Notes under the pieces: model-generated
The model's input: the letters and a program-made list of their open reading frames with translations, nothing else
Database searches by the model: none
Told to the model about the DNA's origin: nothing
NCBI RefSeq assembly: GCF_030758975.1
Contig: NZ_CP132359.1
Coordinates: 2,310,811-2,374,810 of the forward strand
DNA: 64,000 nt
Reading direction: 5' to 3'
Origin: Bosea beijingensis
GTDB lineage: Bacteria > Pseudomonadota > Alphaproteobacteria > Rhizobiales > Beijerinckiaceae
Program-made: the position numbers and the translations under genes
Shown: piece by piece, positions 8,086 through 16,720 of the stretch
Numbering within the stretch: position 1 is the stretch's first letter
Layout: every line of letters begins with the position of its first letter

Positions 8086-8961
8086 GTGGCTCTGCCGCTG
8101 ACCACGCGCGCCCGCGCCAAGGTCAATCTCGACCTGCGGGTGCTCGGTCGGCGCGCGGACGGCTATCACGAGCTTGAAAGTCTCGTTGCCTTCGCTGGGG
8201 GGGGCGACACGCTGTCGCTCGATCCCGGTGCGCCGCTATCCCTCACACTCGCCGGCCCCCGATCCGAAGGCCTGATGGCCGATGACCACAATCTCGTCCT
8301 GCGCGCCGCCCGCTCGCTTGCGGCGGCCCGTCCCGGCCTGAGGCTGGGGCGTTTCCATCTCGTCAAGCGCTTGCCGGTCGCCTCCGGAATCGGCGGTGGC
8401 TCGGCCGATGCTGCTGCGGCGCTGCGCCTGCTCGCGCGCCTGAACGGCATCGCTGCGAGCGATCCGATCCTGTTGGAGGTCGCAGCCGGGATCGGTGCCG
8501 ATGTGCCGGTCTGCCTCGATTCGCGGGCGCGACTGATGGCTGGTATCGGCGAAAAACTCGGCCCGGTGCTCAAGCTGCCGCCGCTCTTCGCGGTGCTGGT
8601 CAATCCGGGCGTAGGTGTCGAGACGGTCGCGGTGTTCCGGGCGCTCGGTCTCGAGGCTGGCGAGATGGTGTGTGAAGCGCGCGCGCAGAACCTTGCGGCG
8701 CCGACATCGCGGGCGGAGCTGCTGGGCTATCTGGAAGGCACCGGCAACGATCTCGCGGCGCCAGCGCAGCGTGTCGCGCCGGTGATCGATGAGGTTGTGG
8801 AACGGCTTGTGGCGTTGCCGGATTGCCGGCTCGCGCGGATGTCGGGCTCCGGCGCCACCTGTTTCGCGCTGTTCGACGATTGTGTTGCCAGTGCTGCAGC
8901 GGCCAAGGCGTTGCGGCGCGAACGACCGCACTGGTGGGTGACGCCGACGCTGCTGCGCTGA
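8086..8961 (+). CDS. ispE: 4-diphosphocytidyl-2-C-methyl-D-erythritol kinase
   Basis: This 291-residue GHMP kinase phosphorylates the 2-hydroxyl of CDP-methylerythritol in the non-mevalonate (MEP) isoprenoid pathway. The N-terminal substrate motif RAKVNLDLRVLGRRADGYHE is present. So is the GHMP ATP-binding loop LPVASGIGGGSADAAAALR (about residues 98-116) and the C-terminal MSGSGATCFALF loop. The start is a GTG at 8086; the upstream ATG at 8081 is out of frame. It sits close to a polyprenyl diphosphate synthase on the other strand, so two isoprenoid steps are clustered. Confidence 0.95.
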   Translation: MALPLTTRARAKVNLDLRVLGRRADGYHELESLVAFAGGGDTLSLDPGAPLSLTLAGPRSEGLMADDHNLVLRAARSLAAARPGLRLGRFHLVKRLPVASGIGGGSADAAAALRLLARLNGIAASDPILLEVAAGIGADVPVCLDSRARLMAGIGEKLGPVLKLPPLFAVLVNPGVGVETVAVFRALGLEAGEMVCEARAQNLAAPTSRAELLGYLEGTGNDLAAPAQRVAPVIDEVVERLVALPDCRLARMSGSGATCFALFDDCVASAAAAKALRRERPHWWVTPTLLR

Positions 8962-8979
8962 GCAGGATCGCCGTCTGGC

Positions 8980-9573
8980 TCAGGGCGCGGAATTGCCGGC
9001 TTGCGGCAGCAGGCCTTTCATTGCCAGCAATCCGATGGCTGCCACGGTGATGGCGTCCCGGATCTGGCCGCTCTCGATCATGGCCAGCACGTCGCTGGCC
9101 GGAAAGCGGCGACAGACCAGACCCTGCTCCTCATGGTCGAGATCACGGTCCCGTTGAGTCAGCCCTCTGGCCAGAAAGACGTGGCATCCCTGGTTGGAAT
9201 AGCCATAGCCTTCGAAGAGGTAGCCGAGCTTCACCATCTCGCTGGCCTGAAGGCCTGTTTCCTCGCGCAGCTCGCCCCGGGCAACGGCCAAGGGATCGGC
9301 GTCCGGCGTCTGCTCCCATGATCCCTGCGGGATCTCCCAGAAGCGGCCTCCGACGGGGTAGCGGTATTGCTCGACGAGATGGATGCTGCCGTCCGGCTCG
9401 ATCGGGACGATCGCCGTGAAATCAGTCTTTTCGACGACGCCGTAGATGCCCTGAGAGCCGTCCTGCCGCTGGATAGCGTCCTCGCGGACGGTCATCCAGC
9501 GATTCCGGTAGACGATCCGTGAGGTTAGGGTCTCGATCTCTGGCTTGCCGGCCGAAGCCTTATCCTCGCTCAA
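8980..9573 (-). CDS. Nudix hydrolase, ADP-ribose/nucleoside-diphosphate-sugar type
   Basis: This 197-residue protein has the Nudix helix ending AVARGELREETGL, which supplies the catalytic REx2EE residues. The preceding sequence IPQGSWEQTPDADPL is a variant of the usual glycine-led loop, typical of the rhizobial ADP-ribose-diphosphatase-like subgroup. It should hydrolyse a nucleoside diphosphate linked to another group; the exact substrate cannot be read from sequence. The start is a TTG at 9573 whose TTGA overlaps the stop of the polyprenyl synthase gene, a common form of translational coupling. Its stop faces ispE with 18 bp between. Confidence 0.9.
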   Translation of the reverse strand: MSEDKASAGKPEIETLTSRIVYRNRWMTVREDAIQRQDGSQGIYGVVEKTDFTAIVPIEPDGSIHLVEQYRYPVGGRFWEIPQGSWEQTPDADPLAVARGELREETGLQASEMVKLGYLFEGYGYSNQGCHVFLARGLTQRDRDLDHEEQGLVCRRFPASDVLAMIESGQIRDAITVAAIGLLAMKGLLPQAGNSAP

Positions 9574-10586
9574 TGCGCCCGCGCGACGCAGAAATCGACA
9601 GCGGCGTTGAGCGCCTGCTTCATCGGCGAGGCCGGGAACAGCCCGAGCGCATCTTTCGCCATCCGCGCATAATGCTCGGCGCGGGCGATCGTGTCGTCGA
9701 GCGCCTTGTGCCTGCGCATGATCGCCTGCGCCTCTTCGAGGTCGCCGTCGCGGATCTCGCCGTCCTGCAGCGTGCGCTTCCAGAAGGCGCGCTCGGCCTC
9801 GTCGCCACGGCGGAACGAGAGCACGACCGGCAGGGTGATCTTGCCCTCGCGAAAATCATCGCCGGTGTTCTTGCCGAGCTTGGCCGCGACGCCGCCATAG
9901 TCGAGCGCGTCGTCGATGAGCTGGAAGGCGATGCCGAGATTGAGGCCGTAGCTGCGGCAGGCGGCGGCATCGGCCTTGGTGGAGCCCGCGATCACCGGCC
10001 CGACCTCGCAGGCGGCGGCGAAGAGCTCGGCGGTCTTGCCGCGGATCACCGAGAGATACTCGTCCTCGGTCGTCTCCGTGTTCTTGGCGACCGAGAGCTG
10101 CAGCACCTCGCCCTCGGCGATCACGGAAGCGGCCGTCGACAGGATGTCGAGCGCGCGCAGCGAGCCGACCTCGACCATCATCTTGAAGGCCTGGCCGAGC
10201 AGGAAGTCGCCGACCAGCACGCTCGCCTCGTTGCCCCAGAGCATGCGGGCCGCGAGCTTGCCGCGGCGCATGTCGCTCTCGTCGACGACGTCGTCATGCA
10301 GCAGCGTGGCGGTGTGCATGAACTCGACGGAGGCCGCGAGCTTCACATGGCCTTCGCCGGCATAGCCGCAGAGATCGGCCATCGCGAGCGTCAGCATCGG
10401 CCGCAGCCGCTTGCCGCCGGACGAGATCAGGTGGTTGGCCACCTCCGGGATCATCGTCACGTCCGAGCCGGTGCGCGACAGGATCATCGCGTTGACCCGC
10501 GCCATGTCCTCGCGCGTCAGCGCGACCAGCGGCTCGATGCCGGCCTGGTTCGATTCCCGTTCCTCGAGGGAGACGACGACGCCCAC
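9570..10586 (-). CDS. Long-chain polyprenyl diphosphate synthase (octa/decaprenyl type)
   Basis: This 338-residue trans-prenyltransferase extends allylic diphosphates with isopentenyl diphosphate to make the ubiquinone side chain. The first Asp-rich motif is LLHDDVVDESDMRRG and the second is QLIDDALDYGG. The GGKRLRPML substrate motif is near residue 60. The C-terminal KDALGLFPASPMKQAL helps define the IspB/DdsA group. Chain length cannot be fixed from sequence; alphaproteobacteria usually make Q10. An in-frame GTG at 10595 directly abuts GGAG. The GTG at 10586 lies 8 nt from it, so I prefer the latter. The Nudix gene follows with a 4-nt overlap. Confidence 0.92.
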   Translation of the reverse strand: MGVVVSLEERESNQAGIEPLVALTREDMARVNAMILSRTGSDVTMIPEVANHLISSGGKRLRPMLTLAMADLCGYAGEGHVKLAASVEFMHTATLLHDDVVDESDMRRGKLAARMLWGNEASVLVGDFLLGQAFKMMVEVGSLRALDILSTAASVIAEGEVLQLSVAKNTETTEDEYLSVIRGKTAELFAAACEVGPVIAGSTKADAAACRSYGLNLGIAFQLIDDALDYGGVAAKLGKNTGDDFREGKITLPVVLSFRRGDEAERAFWKRTLQDGEIRDGDLEEAQAIMRRHKALDDTIARAEHYARMAKDALGLFPASPMKQALNAAVDFCVARAH

Positions 10587-10759
10587 TGGAAACACTCCGG
10601 GTCAGATTCTCGCGCCGGGCGGCGCGCTTGTGCAATGCCACAACCGTCGCATGGGACGCCAGCCCCTGCAAACCGGCGTGACGCCGCACCTTTTCGTGAA
10701 CGGCAGACCAAAAGAGGCGGGCTCTTGCGCAAACCGGGGTGCTCGGGCTCCATGGCGCC

Positions 10760-10984
10760 ATGCACGAACTCATGCGCACCAACGATCTCGTCCTGCTCGG
10801 CGCCGTCGAGGCGCTGCTCGCTTCCGCCAATCTCGACTGCCTGATCGCCGACCAGCATATGAGCTCGCTGGAGGGCATGATCGGCGCCTTTCCGCGCCGC
10901 CTGCTGGTCCGCGAGGCCGATCGCAAGCGCGCCCGCGCCCTGCTGATCGAGGCCGGCTACGGTGCAGAACTGCGCGATGAGTGA
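10760..10984 (+). CDS. DUF2007-family small protein
   Basis: This 74-residue protein starts MHELMRTNDLVLLGAVEALL and contains IADQHMSSLEG and RRLLVREADRKRARALLIEAG. This is the layout of the DUF2007 (putative signal-transducing) family, a small beta-alpha domain of the GlnB-like kind with no proven role. A GTG 21 bp upstream is also in frame, but family members begin close to the MxELxRTND motif. The last 8 bp overlap the start of the methyltransferase gene, so the two are translationally coupled. The pair is divergent from the polyprenyl synthase gene. Confidence 0.85.
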   Translation: MHELMRTNDLVLLGAVEALLASANLDCLIADQHMSSLEGMIGAFPRRLLVREADRKRARALLIEAGYGAELRDE

Positions 10985-11762
10985 GAGTGAGTCGGATTCA
11001 GGGCTGGGCGAGATCGTCGAGGATCGCCTGCTCGACGGGCGGCTGCGATTGCTCCAGCCGCGCAAGGGCCATCGCGCCGGCAGCGACGCTATCCTGCTGG
11101 CCGCGGCTCTGCCGGAATTGAGGCAGGGTGCCTTGCTCGATATTGGGGCCGGCGTCGGCACGGTCGGCCTGGCGTCTGCGCTTTTGCAGCCGGCACTTCG
11201 CGTCACGCTGCTGGAGCGCGACCCGGAGCTTGCCGACCTGGCCGCGCGCAATGCCGGGCTCAATGAAATGGCGGATCGCGTGGCGGTTATCGCCGGGGAC
11301 GTCACGGCGCAGGCCGGGATACTCGCCGGATTGGGCCTCGCGCCCGCTTCCTTCGATGCGGTCGCGATGAATCCGCCCTTCTACCCGCCCGGCGGGAGCA
11401 GAGCTTCTCCGGTGCCGAATCGCAAGGCGGCCCATGTAGCCGAGGGCAGCCTCGACGCCTGGCTGCGGACGGCCCGGCGCCTGTTGCGGCCGGGCGGCCA
11501 TCTCGCGCTGATCCATCGGGTCGAGGCCTTGCCTGAGGTTCTGGCCGGTCTCGAAACCGGCTTCGGCGCCGTCGCGGTCCGGCCGGTTCATGCCTTTTCG
11601 GACAGGCCGGCGATCCGCATCATCGTCACAGCCATCCTCAACAGCAGAAAGCCGGCAGCTTTGCTGCCGGCTTTCGTGATCAATGGCCCCGACGGCAAGC
11701 TGACACCCGCAAGCGATGCGGTGCATCGCGGCCGCGGGCGCCTTGGTCCGGATTACCAGTAA
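10977..11762 (+). CDS. SAM-dependent methyltransferase, TrmN6 (tRNA1Val adenine-N6)-like
   Basis: This 261-residue protein has the Rossmann SAM motif LLDIGAGVGTVGLASAL and the acidic LLERDPEL end of strand 2. The catalytic MNPPFYPPGG motif matches N6-adenine methyltransferases acting on RNA or DNA. The N-terminal DGRLRLLQPRKGHRAGSDA is typical of the TrmN6/YfiC family, which methylates A37 of tRNA-Val. The substrate here is inferred from the family. The ATG at 10977 overlaps the DUF2007 gene. The last 10 bp overlap the stop of the convergent secreted-protein gene, and a 13-bp perfect hairpin lies inside the frame at 11647. The tail GPDGKLTPASDAVHRG looks native, so the end is not a read-through artefact. 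Confidence 0.88.
   Translation: MSESESDSGLGEIVEDRLLDGRLRLLQPRKGHRAGSDAILLAAALPELRQGALLDIGAGVGTVGLASALLQPALRVTLLERDPELADLAARNAGLNEMADRVAVIAGDVTAQAGILAGLGLAPASFDAVAMNPPFYPPGGSRASPVPNRKAAHVAEGSLDAWLRTARRLLRPGGHLALIHRVEALPEVLAGLETGFGAVAVRPVHAFSDRPAIRIIVTAILNSRKPAALLPAFVINGPDGKLTPASDAVHRGRGRLGPDYQ
11647..11675. terminator. Strong hairpin inside the methyltransferase frame
   Basis: A perfect 13-bp inverted repeat (GAAAGCCGGCAGC, 3-nt loop, GCTGCCGGCTTTC) lies within the last 40 codons of the TrmN6-like gene, 77 bp past the stop of the convergent leftward gene. It looks like a terminator for that leftward gene placed inside its neighbour's coding sequence. T-runs on either side are short. Confidence 0.5.
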
Positions 11763-12058
11763 TAGGGGCGCGGGCCGTAGAACCGCGGCGGGCCGTAATA
11801 GGGCCGCGGACCATAGAAGCGCGGCGGGCCGTAATAGCGGCGCGGGGCGTAATAAGGCCGCCCATAGTAGCGCGGCGGCCCATAATAGCGGCGCGGGCCG
11901 TAATAATACTGCGCCTGTTGGACCATGTCTTCGCTTGCGACCGGCGCGGCGGCGATCGGGGCAGCCCCGACCGGAGCGGCGGACGCGGGCGTGGCGCTGA
12001 GGGCGGCGACGCCGAGCGCGCCGGCCGTCGCCATGGTGACGATCAGAGTCCGAAACAT
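11753..12058 (-). CDS. Small secreted Tyr/Pro/Arg-rich repeat protein
   Basis: This 101-residue product starts with an export signal (MFRTLIVTMATAGALGVAAL, cleavage near ASAAP). A short Ala-rich linker precedes about 50 residues made of imperfect repeats of the kind GPRRYYGPPRYYG and GPPRFYGPRPYYG, and the chain ends in Trp. I do not recognise a named family. Tyr/Pro-rich repeats of this kind suggest a surface, wall or envelope-associated protein, possibly cross-linked or RNA/heme-binding; that is speculation. The start at 12058 is set by GGAGG 5 nt upstream, so the ATG at 12070 containing that GGAGG is not the start. It is the last of three tandem leftward genes for small exported proteins. 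Confidence 0.75.
   Translation of the reverse strand: MFRTLIVTMATAGALGVAALSATPASAAPVGAAPIAAAPVASEDMVQQAQYYYGPRRYYGPPRYYGRPYYAPRRYYGPPRFYGPRPYYGPPRFYGPRPYYW
11756..11905 (-). repeat. In-frame tandem repeat encoding Gly-Pro-Arg-Tyr-Tyr units
   Basis: The coding sequence for the C-terminal half of the secreted protein consists of imperfect 24-48 bp tandem units built on GGGCCGTAATAG- and CGCGGCGG-type blocks on the + strand. Each unit encodes a variant of GPxRYYG or GPPRFYG. Copy number may vary between strains. Confidence 0.7.
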
Positions 12059-12139
12059 GAAAACCTCCATGAGATGGCGTCGGCAACCCTTGCCGTCGGA
12101 TGAAACGCCGTCCTTGGTTGAGACATTAGGGTCTCGAAC

Positions 12140-12167
12140 CTGAACGGCACGCGATTGCGCCGTTCAG
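12140..12167 (-). terminator. Hairpin after the second small secreted-protein gene
   Basis: CTGAACGGC pairs with GCCGTTCAG across a 10-nt loop, 45 bp past the stop of the leftward gene at 12212. The same GAACGGC/GCCGTTC stem recurs after the paralogous gene at 12540, so gene and hairpin appear to have been duplicated together. There is no clear T-run. Confidence 0.5.
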
Positions 12168-12211
12168 CTTGCCTTCAGCCCACGGCCGCATTGCGGCCAT
12201 GTTTGGCCGCA

Positions 12212-12463
12212 CTAGCGGCAGACCCGCACCGGGCGCACCACCCAGCGCCAGCCGTTCCAGATGCGGTGGTCGGACCAGAAGCAGCGCGGGCGATAAAAGG
12301 CGCGCGGGCCGGAACGGTAGTGTTGGGTCTGCGCGACGAGGCCCTGTCCCGCCTGGATGGCTTGTCCCGCGGCAGCCGGAGCAGCGGAAGTGGGACACGC
12401 CATCAGCATGCCGCCGCCGAGGCTGGCGGCCGTCGCTGCGGCGAGGATGGCTGTCCGGAACAT
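12212..12463 (-). CDS. Small secreted protein, WNGxRW-VRVCR type (paralogue 1)
   Basis: The 83-residue product has a signal peptide (MFRTAILAAATAASLGGGML, then an ACPTSAAP region) and an Ala/Gln linker. The short C-terminal domain is RCFWSDHRIWNGWRWVVRPVRVCR. Two cysteines flank that Trp-rich segment and could form a disulphide. The same C-terminal pattern ends the next gene ([18 protein letters not shown]). I do not know a named family. The second of two adjacent ATGs (12463) is preferred because GGAGG lies 5 nt upstream of it. The protein is probably periplasmic or secreted. Confidence 0.7.
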   Translation of the reverse strand: MFRTAILAAATAASLGGGMLMACPTSAAPAAAGQAIQAGQGLVAQTQHYRSGPRAFYRPRCFWSDHRIWNGWRWVVRPVRVCR

Positions 12464-12539
12464 CATGGCCTCCATGGTGCGGGCCGCCGGAACCCCGAAG
12501 AACTGCAAGCTGCTCTCACGGCACCGCCGGCCCGCTGCG

Positions 12540-12565
12540 TGAACGGCGCGAAACCGCGCCGTTCA
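12540..12565 (-). terminator. Hairpin after the third small secreted-protein gene
   Basis: TGAACGGCGCG pairs perfectly with CGCGCCGTTCA around an AAAC loop, 30 bp past the stop of the leftward gene at 12596. It shares its stem with the hairpin at 12140. The lack of a T-run makes simple intrinsic termination uncertain. Confidence 0.5.
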
Positions 12566-12595
12566 GCCAGTCTTTCGCCTGTCGGTGCGCCGGCC

Positions 12596-12865
12596 TCAGC
12601 GGCAGACGCGCACGTTCCGCCGGATCCAGCGATAGCCGTTCCAGACGCGGCGGCTTTCCGTCCAGCAGCGACGGACATACGGGCGGCCCCGGCCGTAATG
12701 CGGGCGGCCGCGGTGCCAGGCCTGCTGGACGAGACCGGTCTCGGCGCCTGCACCGAACATCGTGCCGGCCGAAACCGGGGCAGCGGAGGCCGGGGCGCTG
12801 CTCATGGCGGCACCGAGCAAGGTTGCGGCGCCGAAAGCGGCGGCAATGATGCGGGTTGACAACAT
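12596..12865 (-). CDS. Small secreted protein, WNGxRW-VRVCR type (paralogue 2)
   Basis: The 89-residue product starts [20 protein letters not shown], a signal peptide with cleavage near APASAAP. A basic His/Arg/Gly region follows ([17 protein letters not shown]) and the chain ends [18 protein letters not shown]. The two Cys and the WNGxRW core match the adjacent gene, so they are tandem paralogues. AAGGAG 8 nt before the ATG supports the start. Very high Arg content in the mature part suggests binding to an anionic partner such as LPS, DNA or polysaccharide; this is inference only. Confidence 0.75.
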   Translation of the reverse strand: MLSTRIIAAAFGAATLLGAAMSSAPASAAPVSAGTMFGAGAETGLVQQAWHRGRPHYGRGRPYVRRCWTESRRVWNGYRWIRRNVRVCR

Positions 12866-13121
12866 GGGCTTACTCCTTGGGTTTACAGCCGCCGGCCCGG
12901 CATCAAATGTTCGCCCCGAACATCGCGAACCGTGCGGTTGCCTCTGTCGATATCAGACCGGTTATGAACGAAACCTGTCTGCGTCCGGTTCCGGCCCGCG
13001 CTTGACCATGGCAGGCCCGAACCCTAATCACCGCAGCATTCCCTCGTTATCGGAAGGTTGCAGGCACTTGTCCGCCCCCGCGCCACTCTCGCATTCATCC
13101 ATCCCGGCTTCCTCTCCGGCG

Positions 13122-14024
13122 ATGGACCCGACCCGCTCCTTCCAGGGGCTGCTGCTGACGCTGCAGCGCTTCTGGGCCGAGCGAGGTTGCGTGGTGCTGC
13201 AGCCCTACGACATGGAGGTCGGCGCCGGCACTTCTCACCCCGGCACGATGCTGCGTTCGCTCGGGCCGAAGCCGTGGCGGGCGGCCTATGTCCAGCCCTC
13301 GCGCCGGCCCAAGGACGGCCGCTATGGCGAGAACCCCAACCGGCTGCAGCATTATTACCAGTTCCAGGTCATCCTGAAGCCGAACCCGCCGAACCTGCAG
13401 GAGCTCTATCTCCAGTCGCTCGAAGCGATCGGCATCGACATGCTCCTGCACGATATCCGCTTCGTCGAGGATGACTGGGAGAACCCGACGCTGGGCGCCT
13501 GGGGCCTCGGCTGGGAATGCTGGTGCGACGGCATGGAAGTCAGCCAGTTCACCTATTTCCAGCAGGTGGCCGGCATCGAATGTGCGCCGGTTTCCGGCGA
13601 ACTGACCTACGGCCTCGAACGCCTCGCCTGCTATCTGCAGAATGTCGAGAGCATCATGGAGCTCAACTTCAACGGGCTCGAAGGCGACGAGAAGGTCACC
13701 TATCGCGATGTCTTCCTGCAGGCCGAGCAGGAATACTCCCGCTATAATTTCGAGCATGCCGATACCGATGCCCTGTTCCGGCGCTTCGCCGAGGCGGAGG
13801 CCGAATGCCGCGCCCTCCTGCAAAAGGGCGAGGCGGGTGAGCGCCATCTCATGGTGCAGCCGGCTTACGACCAGTGCCTCAAGGCCGGCCATACCTTCAA
13901 CCTGCTCGATGCGCGCGGCGTGATCTCGGTCACCGAGCGGCAGAGCTACATCCTGCGCGTGCGCGAGCTCGCCAAGGCCTGCGGCGCGGCCTGGCTGAAG
14001 ACCGCCGGCGGGGGAGCTAACTGA
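13122..14024 (+). CDS. glyQ: Glycyl-tRNA synthetase, alpha subunit
   Basis: This 300-residue catalytic subunit of the bacterial alpha2beta2 glycyl-tRNA synthetase activates glycine and charges tRNA-Gly in the cytoplasm. The hallmarks are [47 protein letters not shown] and [21 protein letters not shown]. The frame is open upstream, but the family begins within a few residues of FQGLLLTLQ, so the ATG at 13122 is chosen. The stop overlaps the glyS start by one base (TGATG). The 256-bp gap upstream, shared with the divergent secreted-protein gene, must hold the promoter. Confidence 0.96.
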   Translation: MDPTRSFQGLLLTLQRFWAERGCVVLQPYDMEVGAGTSHPGTMLRSLGPKPWRAAYVQPSRRPKDGRYGENPNRLQHYYQFQVILKPNPPNLQELYLQSLEAIGIDMLLHDIRFVEDDWENPTLGAWGLGWECWCDGMEVSQFTYFQQVAGIECAPVSGELTYGLERLACYLQNVESIMELNFNGLEGDEKVTYRDVFLQAEQEYSRYNFEHADTDALFRRFAEAEAECRALLQKGEAGERHLMVQPAYDQCLKAGHTFNLLDARGVISVTERQSYILRVRELAKACGAAWLKTAGGGAN

Positions 14025-16381
14025 TGCCCGATCTTCTGCTCGAACTGTTTTCGGAAGAAATCCCCGCCCGCATGCAGCGCAAGGCGGCCGACGACCTGAA
14101 GAAGCTCGTCACCGATGCGCTGGTCGAGCGCGGCCTCGTCTACGAGGGCGCCAAGGCCTTCGCCACGCCGCGCCGTCTCGCGCTGCATATCGCCGGCCTG
14201 CCGGTGCGCGGCCGCGATGTGCGCGAGGAGCGAAAAGGGCCGCGCGTCGGCGCGCCCGACGCCGCGGTGCAGGGCTTCCTCAAGGCCGCAGGGCTGGCCT
14301 CGCTCGATCAGGCGACCATCGTCAGCGACCCGAAGAAGGGCGACTCTTACGTCGCCATCATTGAGAAGCCCGGCCAGGAAACCGTCGCGGCCATCGCCGA
14401 GATCGTGCCTTCCGTGATCCGGTCCTTCCCCTGGCCGAAATCGATGCGCTGGGGCAAGGCCTCGGCCGCCGGCGCCAGCCTGCGCTGGGTCCGCCCGCTG
14501 CATTCGATCCTCTGCACCTTCGGCGCCGCCGAGGTCGAGGACCCGGAGGTGGTGCCCTTCGAGGTCGACGGCATCGTCTCCGGCAACACCACCTACGGCC
14601 ACCGCTTCCATGCGCCCGGCCAGATCACGGTGAAGCGCCTCGATGATTACGTGAGCTCGCTGGAGAAGGCGAAGGTCGTGCTGGACGCCGATCGGCGCAA
14701 GGAGATCATCCTCACCGACGCCCGCAACCTCGCCTTCGCGCAGGGGCTCGACCTCGTCGAGGACGAGGGGCTGCTGGAGGAGGTCGCCGGTCTCGTCGAA
14801 TGGCCGGTGGTGCTGATGGGCTCGTTCGAGGAGCGCTTCCTCGACATTCCCGGCGAGGCGATCCGCGCCACCATCCGCGCCAACCAGAAATGCTTCGTGC
14901 TGCGCGATCCCGCGACGGGCAATCTCGCCAATCGCTTCATCCTGGTCTCGAACCTCGTCGCCAGCGATGGCGGCGTGGCAATCACCGCCGGCAATGGCCG
15001 CGTCGTGCGCGCCCGCCTCTCGGACGCCGCCTATTTCTGGCAGACCGATCGCGGCTCGCTGCCGGACCTCGATACCCTCAAGGAGAGCGCCGAAAAGCTC
15101 GGGCTCGATCTGGCCAAGCCGCTCGACCAGCGCATGGCCAAGCTCGACAAGCTCGGCGTCGTCTTCCACGCCAAGCTCGGCACGCAAGGCGAGCGCGTCC
15201 AGCGCGTCGCGGCGCTGGCGCGGGAACTGGCCCCGATCGTCGGCGCCGACCCCGACAAGGCCGAGCGCGCCGCCAAGCTCGCCAAGGCCGACCTCCCGAC
15301 CGAGATGGTCGGCGAATTCCCGGAACTGCAGGGCCTGATGGGCCGGAAATATGCCGAGCTGCAGGGCGAGGACGCCTCCGTTGCGGCTGCGGTCGAGGAG
15401 CATTACAAGCCGCTCGGGCCGTCCGACCGCGTTCCGAGCGATCCGATTTCGGTGGCGGTGGCGCTGGCCGATAAGCTCGACACGCTCGTCGGCTTCTGGG
15501 CCATCGACGAAAAGCCGACCGGGAGCAAGGACCCCTATGCGCTGCGGAGAGCGGCGCTGGGCGTGATCCGGCTGGTGGTTGAGAATGGGGTGCGGCTCCG
15601 CTTAGGCATCACCACAAAGCTTGGAATCTACAAGGCTGATGCGGACATCGGCCTACGTTCAAGCAGCGCAGCGGCCACCGACGATAGCCATGCGGCGAGA
15701 AGGAATTCGGCGGCAGAAGCGCAGCAAGCCCTTGAGGAAGCTCAAAACTTCCTTGGGCAGTTCGTGAGCTCGTTGCGTAAAGTTGATGAGCCACAAAGGT
15801 GGTCAGAGATATTGGCCAGGGTTGAATCCCCGAAAGCGGAGGACCTCCTCTCCTTCTTCCACGACCGCCTGAAGGTGATGCTCCGCGATCAGGGCGCGCG
15901 GCATGATCTCGTCGATGCCGTGCTGGGCGAGGGCGCTTCGGCGAACGACGACCTGCTCCTCATCACCCGTCGCGTCGCCGCGCTCGGCCGCTTCCTTGAC
16001 ACCGAAGATGGCAAGAACCTGCTCGCGGGCTACAAGCGCGCTGCCAATATCCTCAAGGCCGAGGAGAAGAAGGACGGCGAGGGCGCCTTCGCCGACGCTC
16101 CGGATCTGCATCTCATCGCCGATGCCGGCCTGATCGAGGAGAAGGCGCTGGCCGTCGCGCTCGCGCAGGCGACGCCGAAGGCCGAGGCCGCCGTCGCCGC
16201 CGAGGATTACGAGGGCGCCATGGCCGCGCTCGCCGAAATCCGCCTGGCGGTCGATGCCTTCTTCGACAAGGTCACGGTCAACGATCCCGATCCGGCCTTG
16301 CGCGCCAACCGCCTGAAGCTGCTCAACCAGCTCCGCCAGGCGACGCGCGCCGTCGCGGATTTCGACCGTATCGCCGGATAA
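14024..16381 (+). CDS. glyS: Glycyl-tRNA synthetase, beta subunit
   Basis: This 785-residue protein is the tRNA-binding subunit that pairs with GlyQ. The start [21 protein letters not shown] and the HD-like core with its [18 protein letters not shown] motif are standard, as is the DALR-type C-terminal domain ([28 protein letters not shown]). It is roughly 60-90 residues longer than the common form (about 690-720). The extra length lies between VRLRLG (residue about 527) and [27 protein letters not shown] (residue about 606), and its DNA is visibly poorer in GC. The reading frame remains intact, so the gene is probably functional. Confidence 0.95.
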   Translation: MPDLLLELFSEEIPARMQRKAADDLKKLVTDALVERGLVYEGAKAFATPRRLALHIAGLPVRGRDVREERKGPRVGAPDAAVQGFLKAAGLASLDQATIVSDPKKGDSYVAIIEKPGQETVAAIAEIVPSVIRSFPWPKSMRWGKASAAGASLRWVRPLHSILCTFGAAEVEDPEVVPFEVDGIVSGNTTYGHRFHAPGQITVKRLDDYVSSLEKAKVVLDADRRKEIILTDARNLAFAQGLDLVEDEGLLEEVAGLVEWPVVLMGSFEERFLDIPGEAIRATIRANQKCFVLRDPATGNLANRFILVSNLVASDGGVAITAGNGRVVRARLSDAAYFWQTDRGSLPDLDTLKESAEKLGLDLAKPLDQRMAKLDKLGVVFHAKLGTQGERVQRVAALARELAPIVGADPDKAERAAKLAKADLPTEMVGEFPELQGLMGRKYAELQGEDASVAAAVEEHYKPLGPSDRVPSDPISVAVALADKLDTLVGFWAIDEKPTGSKDPYALRRAALGVIRLVVENGVRLRLGITTKLGIYKADADIGLRSSSAAATDDSHAARRNSAAEAQQALEEAQNFLGQFVSSLRKVDEPQRWSEILARVESPKAEDLLSFFHDRLKVMLRDQGARHDLVDAVLGEGASANDDLLLITRRVAALGRFLDTEDGKNLLAGYKRAANILKAEEKKDGEGAFADAPDLHLIADAGLIEEKALAVALAQATPKAEAAVAAEDYEGAMAALAEIRLAVDAFFDKVTVNDPDPALRANRLKLLNQLRQATRAVADFDRIAG
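15597..15840 (+). other. AT-richer extra segment inside glyS
   Basis: By hand count this stretch is about 55% G+C, against roughly 65-70% in the flanking glyS sequence. It uses codons rare nearby (TTA, AAA, AAT, ATA, CTT). It encodes a charged, Ser/Ala/Glu-rich segment with two likely helices ([20 protein letters not shown] and [17 protein letters not shown]). It replaces what is normally a short linker before the conserved DLLxFFxDRLKV helix. Confidence 0.6.
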
Positions 16382-16397
16382 GGCGAGGAAAGCGCGG

Positions 16398-16549
16398 GGA
16401 ACCCTCTCCCGGAGGGAGAGGGCAGGGTGAGGGGTCGGCCGCTAGTCACCCTTGCTGTTTCCTCACCGCGGCTGCGGTTGGTCCGGTGCCGGACTGGTCA
16501 AACGGCCGACACCTTACCCCTACCCCTCTCCTTACAGGAGAGGGTTTTC
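16398..16549. repeat. Inverted pair of REP-like elements
   Basis: Two copies of an approximately 44-bp GC-rich element face each other. The left arm contains ACCCTCTCCCGGAGGGAGAG followed by GGCAGGGTGAGGGGTCGGCCG (16398-16441). The right arm (16503-16549) is its inverse with small changes. About 60 bp of ordinary sequence lie between. Each arm also folds on itself. CCCTCTCC..GGAGAGGG units of this kind are scattered repeats in many proteobacterial genomes, mobilised by RAYT-type transposases. No transposase is present. This occupies most of the 339-bp gap between glyS and the next gene; nothing else is evident there. Confidence 0.7.
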
Positions 16550-16720
16550 TGTTTGCGGCTCCTGCTCTCTTCCTGCAAACAGCCGCCCCCTTCGCCGGCA
16601 AACCCACCCCGGAACCTATTCCCGCCCTGCGACGTTGTTTCGCCGGGGCTGACAGGCCGCGAATGCGTCGCGGCTGGGCTCCGGGGGGCCGGCTACCGGC
16701 CGAGACAAAGGGCTGAAAGC

